Shown here piece by piece: positions 28,702 to 34,643 of a DNA stretch of 34,643 nt; within the stretch, counting starts at the first letter, position 1; each line of letters begins with the position of its first letter. The notes beneath the pieces were generated by a model. It was not told the DNA's origin, searched no databases, and was given only the letters and a program-made list of their open reading frames with translations. The stretch is from contig JAIBBB010000010.1 in NCBI GenBank assembly GCA_019694905.1, forward strand, positions 1 through 34,643, in the 5' to 3' direction. The position numbers and the translations under genes were made by a program. Source of the stretch: Cyclobacteriaceae bacterium (GTDB taxonomy: Bacteria; Bacteroidota; Bacteroidia; Cytophagales; Cyclobacteriaceae).

Positions 28702-29234
28702 GAGGCTTCAGGTGCTTTGCGGGACTGACGGATCCAGAAAAACCACACGAGAAAAACAACCGCATAGATCGCAGCTGTGAAGGCGTATTTGTGTACGTAG
28801 TAAAAATAGGATTTGAAGTGGATTGCCACCCAGCAGAGCAGCAAAAGGCGGACGATGTTGGCACCGTACACCAGCACATTGCCTGCGACCACCCACTTCC
28901 ACCGCGCAGGATGGGTGTTGGTATAGGCGAGGAAGAAGGCATTGAGCACGATGAGCACATTCACCGCATTGCATCCTTCATACACACTCAGGATCGTGTG
29001 GTTGTCGATTTGAAGAAGCCAGGTGGGTGCGTGGGGGTTCACCGCGAGTGCTGCATTGATGCCGGCGGATTGCAGCGACACTACCGTGAGTTGTGACACC
29101 ACGGTGGTAAACCAGTCGGGCTCATTGCCGAGTGCTTCGATGTATACACCATACACCACGTTGGCCATCACGTAGCTGAGCAGAAAAGTGAGCACAAAGC
29201 GGAAGGCCGGCGTGCGAAGCAGGGAGAAACTCAT
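28698..29234 (-). CDS. xrtF: Exosortase family protein XrtF
   Basis: A 178-residue inner-membrane cysteine protease/transpeptidase-like protein with five or six helices. The exosortase triad is visible: Cys88 in YEGCNAVNVLIV, Arg129 in ANIVRLLLL and His148 in YYVHKYAF. The length matches XrtF, which is shorter than PEP-CTERM exosortases. Exosortases are thought to cut C-terminal tripartite signals on the outer face of the inner membrane and hand the protein to an anchor, often in step with exopolysaccharide production. It sits between the PglD-like and DegT genes, with ATGA overlaps on both sides. The only substrate-like protein in the window is the 60-residue peptide at 21089-21271. Confidence 0.88.
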   Translation of the reverse strand: MSFSLLRTPAFRFVLTFLLSYVMANVVYGVYIEALGNEPDWFTTVVSQLTVVSLQSAGINAALAVNPHAPTWLLQIDNHTILSVYEGCNAVNVLIVLNAFFLAYTNTHPARWKWVVAGNVLVYGANIVRLLLLCWVAIHFKSYFYYVHKYAFTAAIYAVVFLVWFFWIRQSRKAPEAS

Positions 29235-29881
29235 GACCGCTTTTTTTCGCGCACAGTGGCTGGAATGCCTACCAATGTAACGGCACCTGGAAAAGACCGG
29301 GTGACCAGGGCGGCAGCCCCGACTACGACATCATCGCCGAGCGACAGGTTTTGGAGCATGCGGGCGCCGGTGCCCAGCATACACCCGGCGCCGAGGGAAG
29401 AACCACCCGACACGCCGGCGCCGGGAAGCAAGGTGGTGAATGCACCAATCCGCGCGTCATGGCCGATGCTGCATTGCAGGTTGACCTGCACAAATTCTCC
29501 AAGGGTGATACCTGTGGTGAGGATGCTGCCGGCAGCTATCACACATCCGCGACCGATCTTGTTAAAAGCTTCACTGCCGGGATTGGCAGTGGGATGGGCA
29601 ATCACCGGAAAACTGATCCTGCCGTTTGTGACCCGCTTCACCATCGCTTGCCGCGCCCCCGGGTCAGCCACGGCTGCAACCAGGGCGAGTTCATCCGGGT
29701 ATGCGTTGATGGCTTCGGCGCCCCCCATCAGTGGCAGGCCGTCAATCTGACTACCAGCAGGTTTGCCGTCATCAAAAAATCCAATCAGATTCCAACTGCC
29801 GCCTGCGGCATTGATCTGCCTGATCATGAGGGCTACCTCGCGACCAAATCCACCGGCACCATAGATCGCAATTGTTCTCAT
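29231..29881 (-). CDS. NeuD/PglD-type sugar N/O-acetyltransferase
   Basis: A 216-residue protein. The N-terminal Rossmann-like PglD_N domain opens with IAIYGAGGFGREVA (4-17). A C-terminal left-handed beta-helix of hexapeptide repeats (about 95-205) follows. The catalytic-type histidine His141 in CSIGHDARIG aligns with the active-site His of PglD. PglD acetylates the 4-amino group of UDP-4-amino-sugar with acetyl-CoA. The O-acetyltransferase NeuD is the alternative, but no sialic-acid genes are in the window, while a 4,6-dehydratase, a DegT aminotransferase and a PglC-like transferase are. The ATG overlaps the stop of the sugar transferase gene, and its own stop overlaps the xrtF ATG (both ATGA). 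Confidence 0.88.
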   Translation of the reverse strand: MRTIAIYGAGGFGREVALMIRQINAAGGSWNLIGFFDDGKPAGSQIDGLPLMGGAEAINAYPDELALVAAVADPGARQAMVKRVTNGRISFPVIAHPTANPGSEAFNKIGRGCVIAAGSILTTGITLGEFVQVNLQCSIGHDARIGAFTTLLPGAGVSGGSSLGAGCMLGTGARMLQNLSLGDDVVVGAAALVTRSFPGAVTLVGIPATVREKKRS

Positions 29882-30459
29882 TTACCCAAAGGCTCTTCGT
29901 TCAAAGATACGTCCTTTCGGAAAGAGAACACGAGCAGCACTGTTTTCCAGAGTATCCGCATGTCCAGTGCCAGGCTGCATTGGTCGACGTACGTGACATC
30001 CAGTTCAAATTTTCCGGCCCAGGGCATCGCGTGCCGGTCGGCAACCTGCACCAGGCCAGTGATGCCTGGCCGCACCGTATACCTTTGGCGCTGTCTGGTA
30101 GTCATAAGATCCAGGTAGGCCACTGGCAAGGGTCGCGGGCCCACGAGCGACATCTCCCCTTTCAGGACCTGCCACAGCTGGGGCCATTCGTCGAAGTTGG
30201 TAGCGCGCAGCAGGCGGCCGAGCCAGAATTGGCGTTGCGCGGGGGGCTGGTCGCTGTTGACGAGTGTCCGAAACTTCACGAGTTGAAAAGGAACTTCTCC
30301 CCTGCCCGTGCGCAACTGTCTGAACAAGACCGGAAAGTTCCCTGTGAAGACATAGAGCAGGCAGATGATGATCGCCAGCCATGCGGTGGCGGTGATCAAC
30401 AGAAGGCTCAGGGCGATGTCGAAGATGCGCTTGCCGCCGGAAGTGTAGAGGTTAGCCAT
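29878..30459 (-). CDS. PglC-like monotopic sugar-phosphate transferase
   Basis: A 193-residue bacterial sugar transferase (PF02397 type), the minimal size seen for PglC. Residues 10-38 form the membrane re-entrant helix region (KRIFDIALSLL onward), then FRQLRTGRG and FQLVKFRTL. The catalytic Asp90-Glu91 pair lies in FDEWPQLW, followed by LKGEMSLVGPRPL and the PGITG motif. It moves a sugar-1-phosphate from a UDP-sugar to undecaprenyl phosphate, the first committed step of glycan assembly. The neighbouring acetyltransferase, aminotransferase and dehydratase suggest a diacetamido sugar as donor. Its start overlaps the WecA-like gene by 8 bases; its stop overlaps the acetyltransferase ATG. Confidence 0.92.
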   Translation of the reverse strand: MANLYTSGGKRIFDIALSLLLITATAWLAIIICLLYVFTGNFPVLFRQLRTGRGEVPFQLVKFRTLVNSDQPPAQRQFWLGRLLRATNFDEWPQLWQVLKGEMSLVGPRPLPVAYLDLMTTRQRQRYTVRPGITGLVQVADRHAMPWAGKFELDVTYVDQCSLALDMRILWKTVLLVFSFRKDVSLNEEPLGK

Positions 30460-31417
30460 GCACGCTGACCATCCTCCGGATAGCGAGATAGATCACACCG
30501 GTGATCAGCGTGAACACCACCGTCCACACAAAGGCCTGGTGCTGAAACCAGGCGATCGCGAGCACGTTGACGACAGCCTGCACTGCGCCATACACGATTG
30601 CCACGGTCCGATGGGGAAGCTTGCGTTCGTTGCAGAGTATTTGATAGAGGTGGCTGCGGTGCGCTTTGAAGATGTTCTCTCTCCTGCTGAGGCGAATGAG
30701 GATGGTGCCAATGGAATCAATTCCATACACCAGCAGGAGGAGCAACCATGCCGGGTTCTGAGTCCGCATCATGTAAGACAACAGCAGATATATGATAATG
30801 CCCGCCATGGTGACACTGCCCACGTCGCCGGCAAAGCAAAGGGCCGTGCCACGGAAGTTGAAAAACAGGAAGACAGCTGTCGCCAGCAGAGATACCTCAC
30901 AAAGAAGCGCGAGGTCTGTGGACACTATGTCTGCCGGTAAGCCCCATCGCAGCGTGATGAGTGTAACAGCTGCGTAGATGCCGGTGATCCCGTTGATGCC
31001 GTCCATGAAGTTGAACGCATTCATGACGCCCGTTGCCACGATACAAACCGGCACGAGCCACCACCCGGGAAGACCGATTGCGGCAGTCAGGACGAGGAGC
31101 ACTGTGCCGGACAACTGGACAATCAGTCGCCAGCGCGCCGGCAGCGTCACCACATCATCGAGAAAACTGATGACTGCGATGGCAGACAATCCCGCTGCTG
31201 TCATGGTGTGTTGAAATCCGGTCCATGCGTACCAGATCAGTGCTGCTGCCAGGAAGATCACACCCCCACCCCGGATAGCGGGTATCAGGTGGGAGCTGCG
31301 TGCATTGGGTTTATCAACAATGGAGTAAAATCTTGCGACGCGAAAGTAGACAAGCTCCAGCACCAGAAGGGCCAACGCTGCCGCGAAGTAGCGGGCAATT
31401 GATTGGTAGAGTTCCAT
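30452..31417 (-). CDS. WecA/MraY-family polyprenyl-phosphate GlcNAc-1-P transferase
   Basis: A 321-residue polytopic enzyme with about ten helices. Family motifs are DKPNARSSH (35-43), RGGG (49-52), the Mg-binding FLDD (85-88), FNFMDGINGI (135-144), FAGDVGS (195-201) and a cytoplasmic KAHRSHLYQ loop near 265. It transfers a HexNAc-1-phosphate to undecaprenyl phosphate. The sequence is WecA/WbpL-like rather than true MraY. It stands beside a second, unrelated initiating transferase (the PglC-like gene), which is unusual. The ATG at 31417 is divergent from the acyltransferase gene. Confidence 0.92.
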   Translation of the reverse strand: MELYQSIARYFAAALALLVLELVYFRVARFYSIVDKPNARSSHLIPAIRGGGVIFLAAALIWYAWTGFQHTMTAAGLSAIAVISFLDDVVTLPARWRLIVQLSGTVLLVLTAAIGLPGWWLVPVCIVATGVMNAFNFMDGINGITGIYAAVTLITLRWGLPADIVSTDLALLCEVSLLATAVFLFFNFRGTALCFAGDVGSVTMAGIIIYLLLSYMMRTQNPAWLLLLLVYGIDSIGTILIRLSRRENIFKAHRSHLYQILCNERKLPHRTVAIVYGAVQAVVNVLAIAWFQHQAFVWTVVFTLITGVIYLAIRRMVSVHG

Positions 31418-31467
31418 TCCACTGCATAATTAGAAATTATTCTGCAATCTTTAATGACACACACTCC
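31418..31467. promoter_or_regulatory. Divergent intergenic region between WecA-like and acyltransferase genes
   Basis: Fifty AT-rich bases separate two divergent ATGs, so promoters for both should lie here or just inside the genes. Only imperfect TAnnTTTG matches are seen (minus strand TAATTATG near the WecA-like gene), so no precise site is assigned. Confidence 0.35.
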
Positions 31468-32478
31468 ATGCGTCTGACAAATCCGGCCGATTCATCTTCT
31501 GCCCGTCTGGCTTCGGTGCAGATGCTCCGTGGTGTGGCCGCAGCGATGGTGTGTGCACTGCATTTCACCTGTGGTGCCATCCACTACATTCCGGATGGCC
31601 ACCCGGTAAAGCGGTTGGCATTGCTCGGAAATTACGGTGTGCAGATCTTCTTCGTAATCTCCGGATTCGTTTTGCCCTATGCGATGGCAAGGCAAGGTTA
31701 TCAACTGAGAAACTTCGGCTCGTTTCTTTTGCGACGAATTGTGCGCATCGATCCGCCCTACCTGGCAAGCATCCTCGTGGTACTGGCCGTCATGTTCCTC
31801 AGCAGCATCCATCCATTTTACCAGAATGAGGGTTTTCAACTGGATTGGTTGACAGCGCTTCTTCACATTGGTTATCTCAATCCATTCTTCCACAAGCCGT
31901 GGCTCAACCCCGCTTACTGGACACTCGCTATTGAATTTCAATTCTACATCCTGCTTGGGTTGTTGTTCGCGGCCTTCAAAGACGGATCCACACTCACGAA
32001 GATCGCGCTGGTGGTGCCTTTCGTGGTCCTGGCGTTCGTTGTGCAATCTTACTACTTCATCTTTCCACACGTGCCCTTCTTTTTGTCAGGGATTGCTACG
32101 TGCCTGTTTGTGCTGGAGAAAATAAGCTGGAAACAACTCGCAGTGTGCCTGATCGCCACGACCCTCGTGGTGGGACTTACCAGTGCACGCATCGCACCTG
32201 CCGTGCTCGCGAATGTATTGTCGGTGGCAGGCATTCTCTGGCTCAGGCATCCATGGCGACCGCTGATGTGGCTAGGCGAAATCTCCTACTCACTCTATCT
32301 GCTGCACGTACCCGTTGGCGGATGGATCATTGGCTGGACCGAAGTGAGCACGTCATCCCTGTCCGTGCGGTTGGCCATGATACCGGTCGCTTTTGTCGTG
32401 AGCCTGGTAGCTGCATGGCTTTTCTATCGTGCAATAGAAAGACCAGCGATACAATGGTCGAAGCAGGTCAGGTTCTAG
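31468..32478 (+). CDS. Acyltransferase-3 (OafA-like) membrane acyltransferase
   Basis: A 336-residue polytopic protein. The N-terminal stretch QMLRGVAAAMVCALHF (18-33) holds the conserved Arg21 and His32 of the acyltransferase-3 family. GNYGVQIFFVISGFV and NPAYWTLAIEFQFYILLGL follow; about ten helices in all. Members O-acylate (usually acetylate) sugars of surface glycans at the inner membrane, so modification of the glycan made by this locus is likely. The start at 31468 is chosen because the upstream frame runs antisense through the WecA-like gene. It is the only plus-strand gene in the glycan locus. It ends convergently with the epimerase gene, the two stops sharing a CTAG. Confidence 0.9.
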   Translation: MRLTNPADSSSARLASVQMLRGVAAAMVCALHFTCGAIHYIPDGHPVKRLALLGNYGVQIFFVISGFVLPYAMARQGYQLRNFGSFLLRRIVRIDPPYLASILVVLAVMFLSSIHPFYQNEGFQLDWLTALLHIGYLNPFFHKPWLNPAYWTLAIEFQFYILLGLLFAAFKDGSTLTKIALVVPFVVLAFVVQSYYFIFPHVPFFLSGIATCLFVLEKISWKQLAVCLIATTLVVGLTSARIAPAVLANVLSVAGILWLRHPWRPLMWLGEISYSLYLLHVPVGGWIIGWTEVSTSSLSVRLAMIPVAFVVSLVAAWLFYRAIERPAIQWSKQVRF

Positions 32479-33386
32479 TCTTTTCCTGACTGGATGGCGC
32501 TGGTGAGTCCGGCGCGGATGGAGACCGGCAGTGGGGCGGGCAGGGCGTTGCGCAGTTTGCTTGTGTCGGTCACCATGTCGGTGGTGAGTTTGCGGAACGC
32601 ATCGCGTTTACCGGCGATGGTAGCGAGAGTTGCGACCCAGCTGGCGGGCACGGACCAGACCCGGGCGGGGCGGTGTTTGACTTTTGCGATCAACCGCACC
32701 AGATCGTTGACACTGATGGGTTCATCGTCGGCGATGTTGTAGGTACCGGGTGGAAATGTATCCGAGATGGCTTGTGCAATCACCCAACAGGCATTCTCCA
32801 CAGACAAAAAGGACCGGTTGGTCTGGAATTTCCCAAGCGGAAATGGGAGTCCCCACTCCACAAAGCGGATGAGATTGCGCAGGTTGCCTTTGTTGCTCCC
32901 ACCGTAAATCATGCAGGGCCGGAAGATGAAGAGTTTTTTGCCGGGTGCCGGCGCGGCCGTCAGGGCGCGTTCGGCGTTCAGTTTGGAAAGGCCATAGGGA
33001 CTGGCCGGTGCAGGGTGAGATTCTTCAGTGAGTGGTTGGGGTGAACCGTCGGACAGGGCCTTGATCGAACTGAGAAAAATAAAGGTGCGTGCCTGCGACG
33101 CCTGGAAAGCCGACCAGAGTGAGATGGTTTGCTGCGTATTGACCCGGTGGTAGTCTTCGTCGCGGTACACGCCGCGCAAATCGTGTGCGATACCGGCGAG
33201 GTGAACCACCACTTCGATGGCGTGCGCGTCCAGCGTGGCGGGCAACAGGTCGGGCAACAGCATCACACCTTCCACCTGTTGCTTACTGTGGCTATGGCCA
33301 AAGAGTCGCACCGGATATTGTTGCAGGTGGCGGACCAGGTGAGTTCCCAGGTAGCCTGACACGCCGGTGATCAAGACGTTCATCAT
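32475..33386 (-). CDS. NAD-dependent epimerase/dehydratase (extended SDR)
   Basis: A 303-residue protein with a Rossmann nucleotide-binding motif TGVSGYLG (7-14), VVVHLAGIAH (59-68), catalytic-type serines in FLSSIKA and the YGLSK motif (Tyr131, Lys135). This is the layout of GalE/RmlD-related sugar-nucleotide or lipid-linked-sugar epimerases and reductases. In similar loci such a gene often reduces or epimerises the 4-keto product of a CapD-type dehydratase, for example in QuiNAc or FucNAc formation; that is possible here but unproven. The ATG at 33386 (or 33383) overlaps the GT2 stop, giving TGATGATG. Confidence 0.85.
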   Translation of the reverse strand: MMNVLITGVSGYLGTHLVRHLQQYPVRLFGHSHSKQQVEGVMLLPDLLPATLDAHAIEVVVHLAGIAHDLRGVYRDEDYHRVNTQQTISLWSAFQASQARTFIFLSSIKALSDGSPQPLTEESHPAPASPYGLSKLNAERALTAAPAPGKKLFIFRPCMIYGGSNKGNLRNLIRFVEWGLPFPLGKFQTNRSFLSVENACWVIAQAISDTFPPGTYNIADDEPISVNDLVRLIAKVKHRPARVWSVPASWVATLATIAGKRDAFRKLTTDMVTDTSKLRNALPAPLPVSIRAGLTSAIQSGKD

Positions 33387-34135
33387 CAGACGTGAATGAG
33401 TTCGAGCACCTTCCTGAAGTACTTCAGGTAGATCAGCGGCAGGTTTGTGCGGATGCCGTTCTCGCGGCAGCCCCGTAGGATCTCGTTGTTGAGGATGATA
33501 TTGGACTTGATGCCTGCGGAGCTGACTCCCCCCTTGCGCATGATCACCATGGTTTCCGGAAGGTACCTGTAGCGAAGTTTGTGCACATAGAGCAGGCGGA
33601 TCAGCATTTCGTAATCCGAGGCAATCCTGTAGTCGGTTTTGAAGAGGCCGTACTGTTCATAGAATTTGCGACGCACAAAGAAAGTCGGGTGCGGCGGCAT
33701 GAAACCGCGAGCAAATTTGCCCGGATGCCAGCCGGCAGCGGAGTAGGTACGCACAACGCGTTTGAGGTTAGCGGGGTCCACCACAATGAGGTTGCCGAAT
33801 ACAGCGTCGACGGCAGGGTCCTCGAATGCACTTGCCACATTCCTGAGGACGTTCTCATGGGCGTAGAAATCATCGGCATTGAGAATGCCTACAATCTCGC
33901 CGGTGGCCATGCCGATCGCCTTGTTCATGGCGTCATAAATGCCGCGATCAGGCTCGCTGATCCAGCGGGTGATGGACGCCTCGTGATCACGGATTACCTG
34001 CACGGTGTTGTCCTTCGACGCGCCGTCGACCACAATATACTCCACGTCAGTGTGATGCTGGGCGCGCACCGATCGGATCGTATCACCCAGCGTATGGCCG
34101 GCATTATAACAAACGGTCAGGATAGAGATCTTCAC
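33386..34135 (-). CDS. Glycosyltransferase family 2 (GT-A fold)
   Basis: A 249-residue inverting glycosyltransferase of WcaA/WcaE type. The N-terminal donor-binding part has SILTVCYNAGHTL, EYIVVDGASKDNT and DRGIYDAMNKAI; the metal-binding DxD-type motif is NADD (86-89). The MPPHPTFFVRRKFYEQYGLF and DYEMLIRLL stretches match the acceptor side of this subgroup. It probably adds one sugar to the repeat unit in the cytoplasm. The start codon is a GTG at 34135, three bases after the stop of the acetyltransferase gene. Confidence 0.92.
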   Translation of the reverse strand: MKISILTVCYNAGHTLGDTIRSVRAQHHTDVEYIVVDGASKDNTVQVIRDHEASITRWISEPDRGIYDAMNKAIGMATGEIVGILNADDFYAHENVLRNVASAFEDPAVDAVFGNLIVVDPANLKRVVRTYSAAGWHPGKFARGFMPPHPTFFVRRKFYEQYGLFKTDYRIASDYEMLIRLLYVHKLRYRYLPETMVIMRKGGVSSAGIKSNIILNNEILRGCRENGIRTNLPLIYLKYFRKVLELIHV

Positions 34136-34138
34136 AAC

Positions 34139-34643
34139 TTATTGGATGATGCGCTGGCGAACCTCGACAGCAGGGTTGCCTCTGTAGACGGTGTAGGCAT
34201 CGAGAGGAGTAGAAGCCACACTTCCCACAGCCAGCACCGCGTGCGAGTGACACGTCACTCCGGGTGTAACTACAGCTTGTGCGCCAATCCAGACTCCGTC
34301 TTCTAACACAATTGAACCGGTCATGAGGTCAAAGGTAGTCTTGTGATAATCGTGGTTGCCTGTGAGCAGCAGAGCGCCTTGTGAAAGGCAGCAGTGATTC
34401 CCAATGGTGACAGGCACAAGGTTGTCGATCCACACGTTCTCGCCGATCCAGGAGTGATCACCAATGGTCAGCAACCAGGGATACTTGATGTTGACGTGTG
34501 GCTTGATGTTTACGCCTTGTCCAATCCGGGCGCCGAAGAGCCGCAGGAGGGCCACCCGTCCCCCACTCCAGGGAAACCAGTAAGCATTGAGCACCCAGGC
34601 GTTGAGAAAATACCACAGCAGTTGTTTCAACCAGCTTGAGCCG
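34139..34643 (-). CDS. WcaF-like acetyltransferase, N-terminus beyond the window
   Basis: A left-handed beta-helix acetyltransferase with hexapeptide repeats. It opens with WLKQLLWYFLNAWV and ALLRLFGARIGQGV, which is typical of putative colanic-acid acetyltransferases (WcaF). NHDYHKTTFD and IEDGVWIG-like (LEDGVWIGAQAVVTPG) segments follow. An internal TTG at 34630 could be read as a start, but the frame stays open to the window end (GSSW directly upstream) and family members have ~15-20 more residues. The gene is therefore treated as partial. It would O-acetylate a sugar of the glycan with acetyl-CoA in the cytoplasm. It is first in the visible minus-strand order, with GT2 three bases downstream. 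Confidence 0.88.
   Translation of the reverse strand, partial: GSSWLKQLLWYFLNAWVLNAYWFPWSGGRVALLRLFGARIGQGVNIKPHVNIKYPWLLTIGDHSWIGENVWIDNLVPVTIGNHCCLSQGALLLTGNHDYHKTTFDLMTGSIVLEDGVWIGAQAVVTPGVTCHSHAVLAVGSVASTPLDAYTVYRGNPAVEVRQRIIQ

Overview
The window reads as chromosomal DNA of a Bacteroidota bacterium, most likely a Cytophagales/Chitinophagales-type lineage. Supporting signs are a type IX secretion (T9SS) type A C-terminal domain on a giant surface protein, an exosortase of the XrtF type with its usual partner membrane protein, a short PID-CTERM-like sorting peptide, a DUF6089-like barrel protein, and several -7 promoter elements of the Bacteroidota form TAnnTTTG just upstream of genes. The first ~340 bases do not fit: they carry a piece of a type I restriction methylase (HsdM) with GC-rich, proteobacterial-looking sequence, fused to a permease truncated at the same point. 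This is probably an assembly chimera or an illegitimate junction.

Left part (about 340-16,160) is mostly housekeeping. On the minus strand are a truncated amino-acid permease, a G3E (CobW-type) metal GTPase and an exported amidohydrolase lipoprotein. Then come a small predicted secreted/barrel protein, a Crp/Fnr regulator, tRNA-Glu(UUC) with a terminator, gapA with promoter and terminator, and a small basic exported protein. A plus-strand run follows: class III aminotransferase, AI-2E transporter, rsmE, ligA and mtaB. Next are a convergent LolD-like ABC ATPase, sucC and a DUF6089-like outer-membrane protein.

Right part (about 16,160-34,643) is a surface-glycan and surface-protein locus, almost all on the minus strand. 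In transcription order it runs: WcaF-like acetyltransferase (cut by the window end), GT2 glycosyltransferase and SDR epimerase; a plus-strand acyltransferase-3; WecA-like transferase, PglC-like sugar-phosphate transferase, PglD/NeuD-like acetyltransferase, XrtF, XrtF-associated protein and DegT aminotransferase; a 1,924-residue T9SS repeat protein, a 60-residue PID-CTERM-like peptide and a CapD/PglF-like 4,6-dehydratase; then AsnB and a GT4 glycosyltransferase. Many of these genes overlap by ATGA or GTGA, so they are probably translationally coupled.

Two ideas stand out. First, the dehydratase, DegT aminotransferase, acetyltransferase and small phosphoglycosyl transferase match, class by class, the PglF-E-D-C route to undecaprenyl-PP-linked diacetamido-trideoxy-sugar (bacillosamine type). 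Second, an exosortase and a minimal sorting-signal protein sit in the same gene group, with a giant T9SS cargo encoded beside them. This suggests one locus that builds a glycan and places proteins on or into it. These functional links are inferences; the gene family calls are mostly secure.
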